Assembly (NCBI GenBank): GCA_947570135.1
Contig: CANOTP010000002.1
Span: 124,001-188,000, forward strand
Source: an uncultured Candidatus Melainabacteria bacterium
Lineage (GTDB): Bacteria; Cyanobacteriota; Vampirovibrionia; Gastranaerophilales; Gastranaerophilaceae
Direction of reading: 5' to 3'
DNA: 64,000 nucleotides
Below the pieces are notes generated by a model. The model was not told where the DNA came from. It saw only the letters and a list, made by a program, of their open reading frames with translations, and searched no databases. Shown here piece after piece: positions 27,202-35,671 of this stretch. A program made the translations under genes and the position numbers. How positions within the stretch are numbered: position 1 is the stretch's first letter; every line of letters starts with the position of its first letter.

Positions 27202-27723
27202 ATGATAAAAGACAGATTGAACGAGAGAACTTTAACACCTCAAGAGGTGCGCACTATTTTAAAAGCAGATAATAAAGAAATAGTTGATTTATGCAGAAAA
27301 GCAGCAATCAGACCTAGAAAAAATGCTAAAGGTCACACTTATTTTTCTTATGATGAAGTTAAAAACTTAAGAAAAATTCAGGCTAAAGTTAAAGATGCCG
27401 TGTCAACTGCGGTTGGTGTACCTGCAAATGTAGGTGGCGGCAGTATTCAAGGTAATTCTGCTGCTGTTAGAAGTATTTTAACTTCATTGCAGGACTTAGA
27501 AACAAGATTAAGCAACAAGATTGCATCTGTTATTGATGAAAAACTTGAAGGTATGGATGATGTTGTTGTTGAACTTATTCGTTGCAAGACTGATAATGAA
27601 ACTTTGAAACAAAAAATTGTTGACTTGAACAAAGAAGTTTATCAGCTTAAGAATGAGCTTAGCAGCTACAAGTCAGTAGGTTTAGGTTTTTATAAGAAAA
27701 AAGAAGTTTACGTTTGGGAATAA
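27202..27723 (+). CDS. MerR-like DNA-binding protein with coiled coil
   Basis: 173 residues. Residues ~10-60 form a winged-helix of MerR type (LTPQEVRTILKADNKEIVDL, then YFSYDEVKNLRKI), a Gly/Ser linker follows, then a long heptad region (~95-155, LQDLETRLSNKIASVIDEKL and NETLKQKIVDLNKEVYQLKN) likely to dimerise. No ligand domain. It ends 15 bases before recA and probably shares its transcript, but a direct regulatory role is only a guess. Confidence 0.7.
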   Translation: MIKDRLNERTLTPQEVRTILKADNKEIVDLCRKAAIRPRKNAKGHTYFSYDEVKNLRKIQAKVKDAVSTAVGVPANVGGGSIQGNSAAVRSILTSLQDLETRLSNKIASVIDEKLEGMDDVVVELIRCKTDNETLKQKIVDLNKEVYQLKNELSSYKSVGLGFYKKKEVYVWE

Positions 27724-27738
27724 TAAGAGGAAATAATA

Positions 27739-28758
27739 ATGGCGGCAAAAGAAGCACCGACAGTAAATGTTAGCGAAGAAAGAAGTAAAGCGCTAAAACT
27801 AGCTATTGAAAAAATTGAAAAAGATTTTGGTAAAGGTTCAATTATGAAACTTGGCGATAAAACTACCGTCAATGTTGATGCTATCCCGACAGGTGCTTTA
27901 TCTTTAGACGTTGCATTAGGTATCGGTGGTATTCCACGTGGTCGTATTATTGAAATTTACGGACCTGAATCATCAGGTAAAACAACATTAGCTCAACATA
28001 TTGTTGCAGAATGCCAGAAAAAAGGCGGAATTGCGGCGTTTGTTGATGCTGAGCACGCTTTAGATCCTGAATATGCAAGAGCATTAGGTGTTCAAGTTGA
28101 CGATTTACTTATCTCTCAACCTGATACAGGAGAACAAGCACTTGATATTACAGAAGAACTTGTTCGCTCTGGTGCTGTTGATATCGTTGTTGTTGACTCT
28201 GTTGCGGCTCTTGTTCCGAAAGCTGAAATCGAAGGTTCTATGGAAGATCAGCAAATGGGATTGCAGGCTCGTTTGATGTCAAAAGCACTCAGAAAACTAA
28301 CGGGTATTATTGGTAAAACCAATACTACGGTTATTTTTATCAACCAATTAAGAATGAAAATCGGTGTTATGTATGGTAATCCTGAAACAACAACTGGCGG
28401 TAATGCTTTGAAATATTACGCGTCAGTTCGTATGGAAATCAGACGTACCGAAGGCTTAAAAGGTGATGACGGAGATGTCGGTAACCACGTTAGAGTAAGA
28501 GTTTTGAAAAATAAAGTTGCTCCACCGTTTAGAACTGCCGAGTTTGATATTATTTTCGGTAAAGGTATTTCTAAAATCGGTAATATTTTAGATGTAGCCG
28601 TTAACCTTGATATTGTTAAAAAAGCAGGGGCTTGGTTTAGCTATAACGAAGAAAAATTAGGACAAGGTCGTGAAAAAGCTAAGGAATTTTTAGAACAAAA
28701 TCCTGAAATCTTAGCTGAAGTTGAAACACTTGTTCGCGAAAAGTTAGCTGAATCGTAA
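27739..28758 (+). CDS. recA: Recombinase RecA
   Basis: 339 residues, full length. DNA-strand exchange ATPase and SOS coprotease. Walker [10 protein letters not shown] at 75-83, [27 protein letters not shown], Walker [18 protein letters not shown], the L2-region [20 protein letters not shown], and a C-terminal domain. AAGAGGAAA before ATG. No SOS-box of a type I recognise was seen upstream. Confidence 0.98.
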   Translation: MAAKEAPTVNVSEERSKALKLAIEKIEKDFGKGSIMKLGDKTTVNVDAIPTGALSLDVALGIGGIPRGRIIEIYGPESSGKTTLAQHIVAECQKKGGIAAFVDAEHALDPEYARALGVQVDDLLISQPDTGEQALDITEELVRSGAVDIVVVDSVAALVPKAEIEGSMEDQQMGLQARLMSKALRKLTGIIGKTNTTVIFINQLRMKIGVMYGNPETTTGGNALKYYASVRMEIRRTEGLKGDDGDVGNHVRVRVLKNKVAPPFRTAEFDIIFGKGISKIGNILDVAVNLDIVKKAGAWFSYNEEKLGQGREKAKEFLEQNPEILAEVETLVREKLAES

Positions 28759-28843
28759 TCTTTTTTAATGTTATTGTTATTTGGTAGCAAGTTTATTTTT
28801 GTTCGGGTTTAATGTAAGTGATTGTACATAAAAGGAGACAAAA

Positions 28844-29782
28844 ATGAGAATTTGTTCAATTAACAGTTATAATTGTAATACCCCTAAAAGAAATCTTTCG
28901 GCTAAAAAAGCTGTTGTAAATTTTGTGGGAAATGATGGTAATAAGTCTTCACTCAGCAAAACAAAAGGTGCTGTTATCGGTTTGTGTTTATTCCCGTTAG
29001 CAGGCGGTATGATGACAGGTTGTGATGAGCCTGTATCTGCAAATGCTGAAACCTGGGTTACCCCTGGTGATTCGATTCAGCATGGGGATACGATAATTGA
29101 TCGTTGGGAACACACTGATACTATTAAAAAATGGGAAAATGAATTTGTCAGACCAATTCCTTTAGATTCTATTTTCAAAAACTTTGGAAACTGGGGATTT
29201 GTTGACGGTGATATGAATGACCCGAAATCTGACAGAAACATTATTCACTATGATATTACACGTGAATGGGAAGAAAATGTCCGCGAAATCGGCGATATGA
29301 ATTATATTCAATCTGCAAGAGATAAAAAAGTTCTGGTTTATGATACGGAAATAAAAGATTACAAAGGACAGCATAAATATTACGGAAAATCAGTAATAAG
29401 AATCCCTGATGAAAGTTATACCGTTACAACAAAAGACGGAAGAGTTTTACACTCACCAAAAGGCTTTTTTGTAGAAAGCTGGAGAAGCAATAATGACAGA
29501 AAAGGCGCTGATTTTACATCTTGCACACCTTTAACAAGAGATTTTTGTGTAACAGTCGGTGACAGTTTGAAAGTTGCAAAACAAACAGGTGTTAACGAAT
29601 TTGAATTAACAGGAACTGTCGGAAAAGGTTATTTGGATGATAAATCAATTCTTTTACACAACTTAATCGGTATTTATTCAACTGATGACCATTTGAGAAA
29701 TGTTAAAGTTGAAGCAGTGAATGATGAAAAATTAAAAAATAAGTATGTTGAAGCTAAAAAAGATGAAAAGTACGGTAAATAA
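28844..29782 (+). CDS. Lineage-specific protein with internal hydrophobic segment
   Basis: 312 residues, no known family. A hydrophobic stretch (KGAVIGLCLFPLAGGMMTGC, ~46-65) is preceded by ~45 polar residues including VNFVGND. The stretch ends in a lipobox-like MTGC, but its depth from the N-terminus makes lipoprotein processing doubtful. The rest is charged and looks soluble, with alternating WEHTDTIKKWE and a later GKSVIRIPDESYTVTTKDGR beta-rich part. AAAGGAGAC before ATG. Ends at a bidirectional terminator shared with mrnC. Confidence 0.6.
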   Translation: MRICSINSYNCNTPKRNLSAKKAVVNFVGNDGNKSSLSKTKGAVIGLCLFPLAGGMMTGCDEPVSANAETWVTPGDSIQHGDTIIDRWEHTDTIKKWENEFVRPIPLDSIFKNFGNWGFVDGDMNDPKSDRNIIHYDITREWEENVREIGDMNYIQSARDKKVLVYDTEIKDYKGQHKYYGKSVIRIPDESYTVTTKDGRVLHSPKGFFVESWRSNNDRKGADFTSCTPLTRDFCVTVGDSLKVAKQTGVNEFELTGTVGKGYLDDKSILLHNLIGIYSTDDHLRNVKVEAVNDEKLKNKYVEAKKDEKYGK

Positions 29783-29810
29783 GTTGGCAATAATTAAATA
29801 AACGTTGAGA

Positions 29811-29838
29811 AAAAGACCTCTTATTTAAGAGGTCTTTT
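29811..29838. terminator. Bidirectional terminator
   Basis: AAAAGACCTCTTA / TAAGAGGTCTTTT, perfect 13-bp stem with two-base loop, between convergent genes. Confidence 0.85.
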
Positions 29839-30197
29839 TATGAAAGTTTTTCTTCTAATATTTCAAGTATATTTTCCAGACGGAGTTTATCGTGGGTATA
29901 CCACCAACCTATAAGTGTTTCGAATGCTGTTGCCTGACGGTATTCGTTTTGGATATTGCGTCTGCCGACAGGTATCGGAAGATTACGGGCGCGGCGAGTT
30001 AGGTCTTTTTCTTCTTCTGTAAGTTTATCTTCAAGAAAGTGTAGAAGTTCGCTTTGGAATTGCGTTTTTACCATTTCTGTTGTCATTAGGTGTAATTTTT
30101 TTGCATTGTTTGTCAGGTGGATTGTTTTTTGTCTTATGTGTAATTCCCAAACAGCATCACCTAAGTAGGCATAATTTCTTAAATTAATATCTTCCAT
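29838..30197 (-). CDS. mrnC: Mini-ribonuclease 3
   Basis: 119 residues: only the RNase III catalytic domain, no dsRNA-binding domain. NYAYLGDAVWELHIR has the conserved Asp, RRARN and YRQATAFETLIGWWY the second acidic/hydrophobic block. The family matures 23S rRNA. -35 TTGTTG and -10 TAAAAT with a 17-base spacer lie directly upstream on this strand, and the -10 ends six bases before ATG, without Shine-Dalgarno: probably leaderless. Confidence 0.93.
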   Translation of the reverse strand: MEDINLRNYAYLGDAVWELHIRQKTIHLTNNAKKLHLMTTEMVKTQFQSELLHFLEDKLTEEEKDLTRRARNLPIPVGRRNIQNEYRQATAFETLIGWWYTHDKLRLENILEILEEKLS

Positions 30198-30203
30198 ATT
30201 GTG

Positions 30204-30232
30204 ATTTTACTACAAAAAATACACAACAACAA
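30204..30232 (-). promoter_or_regulatory. mrnC promoter (leaderless start)
   Basis: On the - strand TTGTTG (30232-30227), 17-base spacer, TAAAAT (30209-30204), then six bases to ATG. Confidence 0.6.
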
Positions 30233-30238
30233 AATACT

Positions 30239-30272
30239 CTGCGGGGCACCCCCAATCGGGGGTGCCCCGCAG
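30239..30272. repeat. Perfect GC-rich palindrome
   Basis: CTGCGGGGCACCCCC, loop AATC, GGGGGTGCCCCGCAG: a perfect 15-bp stem of nearly pure GC in very AT-rich DNA, just upstream of the mrnC -35 box and between divergent genes. No T-run follows on + strand. It looks like an inserted REP-type element. Confidence 0.8.
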
Positions 30273-30333
30273 GAATATGACCTATTTAAAAATTTTTATG
30301 TTGGTAGCAATATATATTAAAAGGAGCTTTTTT

Positions 30334-30885
30334 ATGGTGAGAAAAATATTTTTTACGCTCATTATTTTTTGTGTAAGTAGTAATTTATCTTTTGCCTCAG
30401 GCGCTATGCAAGAGGGTATAATAAAATGTAACAGGTATAGCTGTCCTGAGGAGATTAAAAGTTATAGGGAGTATATTGATTGGATTCAGGCTGAGCGCGC
30501 TATTGTTTATAATGCGTTAAATCTGTCAGACGAGCAGATTGAAATATATGAACAGATGATGAAGGAAAGTGTTCCATGTTATGAGAATGAGTATAACAAG
30601 CTTTTAAAAGAGTGTTATAAGCTAAAAGCAATGCAAACGGCAAAAGCAAATGAATGCGATATTTTAAGACAGAAAAGGGTTGTTCAAAGGTTAAAAAACA
30701 GTCTTGAAAAATCTTTTGAAAAAAGTACAAAATCATTTAGGAAATGTTTGACTATGCAGCAACGAGCCAAGTATTCAATGATAAAAAAACTTGCGCATGA
30801 TGATGTTAAAAAGGCTTCACACAAAAAGGACTATTATAAGAAAAATCCTCAAATGCGCCCGTTCGGGAACCCTGATTGTCAATAA
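30334..30885 (+). CDS. Secreted LTxxQ-like helical protein, unknown function
   Basis: Start at ATG 30334 (AAAAGGAG seven bases upstream); the open frame further upstream runs through the palindrome and is unlikely coding. 183 residues with a signal peptide (KIFFTLIIFCVSS, cleavage near FAS-G). The mature part is all-helical, with two LTxxQ/LSDEQ-like turns (LNLSDEQIEIYEQMM; LTMQQRAKYSMI) reminiscent of Spy/CpxP-type periplasmic chaperones, and five to six cysteines. Resemblance is weak; function not assigned. Confidence 0.65.
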   Translation: MVRKIFFTLIIFCVSSNLSFASGAMQEGIIKCNRYSCPEEIKSYREYIDWIQAERAIVYNALNLSDEQIEIYEQMMKESVPCYENEYNKLLKECYKLKAMQTAKANECDILRQKRVVQRLKNSLEKSFEKSTKSFRKCLTMQQRAKYSMIKKLAHDDVKKASHKKDYYKKNPQMRPFGNPDCQ

Positions 30886-30927
30886 TTTATAGGATGTCTT
30901 TTTAAAAATAATTATTATAATTAGAGT

Positions 30928-31557
30928 ATGAGAAAATTAGCGCTGATTTTCATATTACTGCTTGCGGCGGGTTCTTGTGTATTTGCAAAAGACCGTCCCG
31001 ACAGTTTTGACGGGAAGGGTTATGTCGGAACTTTGCCTGATTTAACCAGGAGTTTTGAACCCGTGCCTGAGAAAAAAACATCGCCTGAGGTTAATATTTC
31101 AAAGGATTTTAACTCAGCAAGCGAGATTAAGCCCGTTCCGCGCGATAACCCTGCTTTTGTAAATATTATTTTAAAAAGCGAAAAAACTTCTCAATACGTT
31201 AATGATTTGAACGAGTTTATTCCGCTTTTGGAAGGGATTTATGACCTGATTGAAGATGAAAGTAATGTTCAGATATTCAATGCAAAAGTTTATTATTTTA
31301 ACAAAAGTGCTGATTATTTTCGTGATAAATATTCAACTAAACCAGAAAGTCAGTTTGTGTCTTATAAACGTTTAATGGAACTAAGTATGCATGCTCGCTC
31401 GATTGCGCTTTTGCGAAGCGAGGCTGAGCGTTATAATCCTTACTTGGCTTACGGAAGTTCGGGATATATTTATAATCCGAATAATATCACAGAGCAGTTG
31501 GGGTATTTGAAGACAGAAATTGAGCAGACAATTTTAATCCTGAAAGAATCAAATTAA
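30928..31557 (+). CDS. Secreted protein, unknown function
   Basis: 209 residues with a signal peptide (LALIFILLLAAGSCVFA, cleavage about residue 20). Mature part polar and helical (NDLNEFIPLLEGIYDLIEDE, KVYYFNKSADYFRDKY). No known family. TATAAT ends six bases before the ATG with no Shine-Dalgarno, so it may have its own leaderless mRNA although it lies only 42 bases behind another secreted protein gene. Its end overlaps the convergent gene by nine bases. Confidence 0.6.
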   Translation: MRKLALIFILLLAAGSCVFAKDRPDSFDGKGYVGTLPDLTRSFEPVPEKKTSPEVNISKDFNSASEIKPVPRDNPAFVNIILKSEKTSQYVNDLNEFIPLLEGIYDLIEDESNVQIFNAKVYYFNKSADYFRDKYSTKPESQFVSYKRLMELSMHARSIALLRSEAERYNPYLAYGSSGYIYNPNNITEQLGYLKTEIEQTILILKESN

Positions 31558-31992
31558 AGTTACTTTAATTAACCCTTTTTTCTCAATTTTTTGGGCGTAT
31601 TCGGTAACTTTTCGCGAGTTCCCGACACCGGGGCAATAGGAAATTAAATAATCGCTATTTTGTATCATATAACGGTTTGCTTGAGCAATAGCGTATCGTT
31701 TTGGCACAAACTCTAAGCCTTCGGGGTAAGAAGTGCCGTCAAAATCCTGTGGAGTTTCTGCTTTTTTATCCAGAGCGTACGGTTCAAGTAAATATAATTT
31801 TATATTCGGGTGACGATTTTTTGCCTCTTTTATTACACCTATTACAATTCTGTCAAAATTCCCGTAATGTCCGACGGTAAAAATAATGACGCCGTATTCA
31901 GTGATTTGTTTTTCAACAGCTTCTGTGAGCTGAGGTTTAATACTACCAGAGGCGTATCTGCTCCCTATAAAAAAACATGTTTTGTTTGTCAT
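31549..31992 (-). CDS. SLOG-like (DUF1273/YpsA-type) nucleotide-binding protein
   Basis: 147 residues, Rossmann-like. Begins TCFFIGSRYASGSIKPQL, like the C-x-F-x-G-H-R start of DUF1273 proteins; later GVIIFTVGHYGNFDRIVIGV and YLISYCPGVGNSRK supply the phosphate-binding loops typical of SLOG-superfamily proteins. These bind ADP-ribose-type nucleotides; function here unknown. AAAAAGGTT before ATG. Confidence 0.7.
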   Translation of the reverse strand: MTNKTCFFIGSRYASGSIKPQLTEAVEKQITEYGVIIFTVGHYGNFDRIVIGVIKEAKNRHPNIKLYLLEPYALDKKAETPQDFDGTSYPEGLEFVPKRYAIAQANRYMIQNSDYLISYCPGVGNSRKVTEYAQKIEKKGLIKVTLI

Positions 31993-32096
31993 AACCTTTT
32001 TGTGCTTCCTTATACCTTGTATAATAATTAAGTATAGTATAAATATGTCTATATAATTAGTTTTAATTTATTTGAGAATAAGTGACAATCATAGTT

Positions 32097-32408
32097 ATGA
32101 GTTACAAAGAATTAATAACTAATGGTATTAAACGTTTACGTACAGAACAGAAGCTTACACAAGAACAGTTTGCAGAAAAGATAAGCATGAGTGTTCAAGG
32201 TTATAGAAACATTGAACATAACAGGTATTTGCCAACTGCCGAAACCATAGATAAAATCTGTGAAGTATTTAAGATTCAACCTGTTGAATTGTTGTTGCCT
32301 GAACCACAAGCAAATCTGGACAAAGTAAGAGAACTAATTAATAATAAGTTATGTAATTGTGATTTAGATAAGTTAATCAGAATTAACAACATGATAGACT
32401 TAATGTAG
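32097..32408 (+). CDS. XRE-family helix-turn-helix regulator
   Basis: About 103 residues. HTH of Cro/cI type: GIKRLRTEQKLTQEQFAEKISMSVQGYRNIEHNRYLPTAETI..., then an ICEVFKIQPVELL end typical of XRE proteins. The last 30 residues may form a dimerisation helix. ATG at 32097 is chosen because the HTH begins soon after; a GTG at 32082 is also in frame. No Shine-Dalgarno before either. It precedes a second small regulator. Confidence 0.82.
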   Translation: MSYKELITNGIKRLRTEQKLTQEQFAEKISMSVQGYRNIEHNRYLPTAETIDKICEVFKIQPVELLLPEPQANLDKVRELINNKLCNCDLDKLIRINNMIDLM

Positions 32409-32440
32409 GATTATAATTAAGAAAATTTATAATTATAACA

Positions 32441-32662
32441 ATGGACTTAAGATGTGAAATAAAATATTTGATATCAAAAAGAGGAAAAACTTTGAAGGAT
32501 GTTTGTGAAAGCATATCAAAGTGTACAAATAATGCAAAGTTTACCAGTAATAATATATCTACAAAATTTTCACGAAAAACTATAAGATATGAAGAATTAG
32601 CACTTATCCTTTCAGAAATAGGTTACCATATAGAGTTTGTTGAAGATAAAAGAAAGTCCTAA
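32441..32662 (+). CDS. Small phage-repressor-like HTH protein
   Basis: 73 residues. ISKRGKTLKDVCESIS, then FTSNNISTKFSRKTIRYEEL and LALILSEIGYHIEFV fit a short XRE-type family in which (N)LS-KFSRxTIRYxE is the recognition helix. The ATG is preceded by TATAAT at 32428-32433 with seven bases between and no Shine-Dalgarno. It lies 32 bases after the previous XRE gene, so the two may act as a pair. Confidence 0.7.
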   Translation: MDLRCEIKYLISKRGKTLKDVCESISKCTNNAKFTSNNISTKFSRKTIRYEELALILSEIGYHIEFVEDKRKS

Positions 32663-32824
32663 AATTTAAGATTTGCGCAAAAACTTTTTTTAGATTAAAA
32701 TTGGGTTATGTTTAAACAATGTTTCAAGTGTGTGAAAGAGAACTTTACCAAGGGCGGCAAGTGTTATGCGCTTACGGAGTTTTTTTGTAACTTATATAAT
32801 ACCCTTAATTATAAATATAATAAT

Positions 32825-33913
32825 ATGAAAATTCTTGACAAATACATCCTTGGGCAGGTTATTGCCATGTTTTTAATGGGTGTGTTTGTATTTTCAACAA
32901 TTATTTTCGCATCAGATGTTTTTATGACATTGATTAAACAGATTGCAAAATTCGGGATACCGTTTAAAATTGCATTTATTATGATTTTACTTAATATCCC
33001 GTCTGTTATAGTTTTAACTATTCCTATGGGTGTCTTATTATCAACCGTTATGACGTTGAACAAATTGAGTTTATCATCTGAAATCACGGTTATGCGAGCT
33101 TGCGGTATCGGGTTAAATCGAATTGCAAAACCTATTTTTGTATTTGCCATTGTTATGGCACTATCAAGCTTTTTTATTAACGAAAGCGTGGTTCCTGTTA
33201 TGACAAAACAGTCAAAAGACTTGGCATTATGGGCGTTAGGGCAAAAAAATATTCCTAACGGGAAACAAAACTTTATTTTTAAAGAATTAAATGATAATAA
33301 TGTTTTAAAAAGATTATTTTATGTTGGTTCTTGTGAAAAGAAAACTCTTTATAATATAACTGTTTTAGATAATTCAAAACCTGATACAATTCAGATATTG
33401 CAGGCAAGAGAAGGTAAAACTTCTCCTGACGGGTGGCATTTCAAAAGGGGTGCTGTGTATACTGTAGGGAACGAATTAAATACATCTTTATTTGAAACAA
33501 TGGATGTAAAATTCGGTTTAGATTTATCAAAAGAGTTAAATAAAAATATCGCAAAAGAAATGAATTTTGTGAAACTGTTCAAATACCTGGCTAAAAACGG
33601 CAAAAGTTTAGAAAATCCTCAAACCTATGTGATTGAACTTTTTGACAAGATTGCATTACCTTTAACAACAATTGTATTTGTACTTGTTGGGGTTCCGCTT
33701 GCTATAACGCCGCCAAGAGTGAGATATAACAGAGGATTTTTGTTCAGTATTTTGTTAATTTTTGCATATTACGTAATAAGAGCACTGTCTATATCATTTG
33801 GCGAACATTCTACAAATATGTTGATTGTAGCACTGGCAGCCTGGGTTCCGAATATTGTGTTAACTGTTTGGGGCGTTTGGCTTTATTACAAAAAAGTCTA
33901 TACAATCAGTTAA
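32825..33913 (+). CDS. LptF/LptG-family permease (YjgP/YjgQ)
   Basis: Start at ATG 32825 (MKILDKYILGQVIAMFLMG), matching the family N-terminus; an in-frame extension back to 32708 (Cys-rich, polar) is probably not coding. 362 residues with about three N-terminal membrane helices, a periplasmic domain (~190-290), and three C-terminal helices (LPLTTIVFVLVGVPLAITPP). Family signatures: MGVLLSTVMTLNKLSLSSEITVMRACG, the coupling-helix region. LptF/G export lipopolysaccharide with LptB, so this organism is diderm. Which of the two it is cannot be told; the partner is not in the window. Confidence 0.88.
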   Translation: MKILDKYILGQVIAMFLMGVFVFSTIIFASDVFMTLIKQIAKFGIPFKIAFIMILLNIPSVIVLTIPMGVLLSTVMTLNKLSLSSEITVMRACGIGLNRIAKPIFVFAIVMALSSFFINESVVPVMTKQSKDLALWALGQKNIPNGKQNFIFKELNDNNVLKRLFYVGSCEKKTLYNITVLDNSKPDTIQILQAREGKTSPDGWHFKRGAVYTVGNELNTSLFETMDVKFGLDLSKELNKNIAKEMNFVKLFKYLAKNGKSLENPQTYVIELFDKIALPLTTIVFVLVGVPLAITPPRVRYNRGFLFSILLIFAYYVIRALSISFGEHSTNMLIVALAAWVPNIVLTVWGVWLYYKKVYTIS

Positions 33914-33975
33914 AATTTTGTAAAATCATACTTTTAATGGTCAAAAAATTTGTTTTCTTGTTTTAAAATATAAGT

Positions 33976-34689
33976 ATGGATGGTAGAAGGCAAAATAGTG
34001 AAGTTACAGGAAATATTTTTTCACAGAAGTTTGGATTTACTGATGTGAATAATCCTTTTGGTACGGGTTTTGAAGCTCCAAAACCTCAGGAAAAAACTGC
34101 GCCTGTTACTAACCCTCACTCGCATTCAAGACGTCTTAACGGTTATGATTGTGCGATATTAAACCAAACAAATTTTGAAGGTAATCCGCAAGAAACCGAA
34201 GAAGTCAGTATAGAATACAGGATTAAAGATAAAGAATCTCAGGTTAAGGATTTGGATGCAAGAATTAAGGTGGCGGATAACTACGGAACCCAAAATGAAG
34301 CATTAGGCTTAAAGGCTAAGCGCCAAAGACTTTTGCAGGAACTGGATACTTTAAGAAAGCAGCAAATGTATGGTGGACGTGTTTTGGGCGAGAAAAATAA
34401 ACAAGGTTATCATGAAACATTTAAGAAAAGAATGCCTATTATATATAGAATCCAAGCGTTTATTTCAAGACAGATTTTAGCAAGATTATCAAAGAAAATT
34501 AATTCGGTTGTAACCCTGAGCGATTCTTTGGAACAATTGTCTCAAATTAGCAGAAGTGTCGATGAGCTTGTAGATATGAATGTTCCGTACGGTGAAAAGG
34601 TTGAAAATTACGAAAAACTGACAGAATACTTGAATCAGGCAAATATTATTCATTCTAAGATTTCAAAGTCTTTGGGTCGGAATGTTTAA
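33976..34689 (+). CDS. Coiled-coil protein, unknown function
   Basis: 237 residues, no signal peptide. N-terminal ~80 residues polar and low-complexity (FGFTDVNNPFGTGFEAP, NQTNFEG); then a long charged heptad region (~75-125, YRIKDKESQVKDLDARIK, LLQELDTLRKQQ), and an amphipathic C-terminal half. No family recognised. TAAAAT at 33964-33969 is six bases from ATG, no Shine-Dalgarno. Overlaps the convergent next gene by 35 bases. Confidence 0.6.
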   Translation: MDGRRQNSEVTGNIFSQKFGFTDVNNPFGTGFEAPKPQEKTAPVTNPHSHSRRLNGYDCAILNQTNFEGNPQETEEVSIEYRIKDKESQVKDLDARIKVADNYGTQNEALGLKAKRQRLLQELDTLRKQQMYGGRVLGEKNKQGYHETFKKRMPIIYRIQAFISRQILARLSKKINSVVTLSDSLEQLSQISRSVDELVDMNVPYGEKVENYEKLTEYLNQANIIHSKISKSLGRNV

Positions 34690-35551
34690 GGTTTTGTGCA
34701 ATTTTATCTTTGACTTTATTTGCCGTCCAAACAGATATTCCTGCAATTAAAGGTAATGCCCAATAACTTACAAGTGAATGCATGTGAGATTTTGTCAGTA
34801 ATTTTAAATCCGCGTGAGCGTATTTTTTAGCAAGAAATTGTCCTTTGAGGTTTGCAGAAGTCTCACAGACCATCATTGGTAAAAATCCTAGTGTAGCAAG
34901 TATTCCGCAATGTTTTTTTACAAAAGAATTAATTTTATCGGTTATGGTTTTATTTTCTTTATTTGCAGGGGTAACAAGTGCAGTTAGCAAAGTCGCAAAA
35001 ATAGGAAATCTTAATAATTTTTTATTTTTGTTATATTTGAAAAGCTTTTCAAGGAAAGGGTTTGTGTAGTCAATAGCATGACCTGCTTCATGGAAAAATG
35101 CATGAGGAATTTTTTTCATATTAACTATGATTTTTTTTAAAAAATTGATATAACAACCGTTAGTGCCTTCCAGTAGTTCATTTTCAATTTTTGTATTTCT
35201 TTTTTGTTTACTGTAAACATATAAAAGTTTTAGTTTTTTTATCGGATTTTTGGTTGAAACTATTTTCCTTTTAATAGAAAATAATTTTTTATTATTATTT
35301 TTATTACATGCTTCTATGTATTGAGGATTTGAAGTATCAACAAATCTGATATTTATCTTATCAAGTTGTTCGTTTTTAATAAGTTCATTTATAGATTGTC
35401 TTAACGGTTCAACTCTGTTTTCGGGTATTTTTGGACGCAGTGGAGATAGTACTGTTTTTACGGTTCTAAATCCTAAGTGTTTTGTCAGGTAATATGTTCC
35501 AATACCTGTTCCTATACTTATTGAATTGTTTCTGATTGTTTTTTTATCCAT
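34655..35551 (-). CDS. Membrane-associated HExxH protein (putative zinc metallopeptidase)
   Basis: 298 residues. HAFFHEAGHAIDY (H154, E155, H158) is a zinc-protease motif, and MVCETSANLKGQFLA with E230 is a fair third ligand in the gluzincin style. Hydrophobic segments at ~11-25 (SIGTGIGTYYL), ~182-196, ~212-228 and ~265-280 suggest membrane association with the active site near the bilayer. No family name recognised. It is divergent from a second HExxH gene (35672), and its 3' end overlaps the gene at 33976. Confidence 0.65.
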   Translation of the reverse strand: MDKKTIRNNSISIGTGIGTYYLTKHLGFRTVKTVLSPLRPKIPENRVEPLRQSINELIKNEQLDKINIRFVDTSNPQYIEACNKNNNKKLFSIKRKIVSTKNPIKKLKLLYVYSKQKRNTKIENELLEGTNGCYINFLKKIIVNMKKIPHAFFHEAGHAIDYTNPFLEKLFKYNKNKKLLRFPIFATLLTALVTPANKENKTITDKINSFVKKHCGILATLGFLPMMVCETSANLKGQFLAKKYAHADLKLLTKSHMHSLVSYWALPLIAGISVWTANKVKDKIAQNLKHSDPKTLKS

Positions 35552-35671
35552 TAAATTTTTCTAACCTTAGTTATAATAAAACAGAAAATATATCATCTTG
35601 TTATTAAGTATAACAAAAAATTTCTTGTTGAAGTATTATATTATAAGTCAATGAAATTTTAGGAGTATTCA

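Noticed and set aside
30262-30333. Upstream extension of the secreted protein gene
   Set aside because: Reads through the GC palindrome; strong ribosome site at 30334 gives a proper signal peptide.
32708-32824. N-terminal extension of the LptF/G permease
   Set aside because: Cys-rich polar residues unlike the family; the family start lies at 32825.
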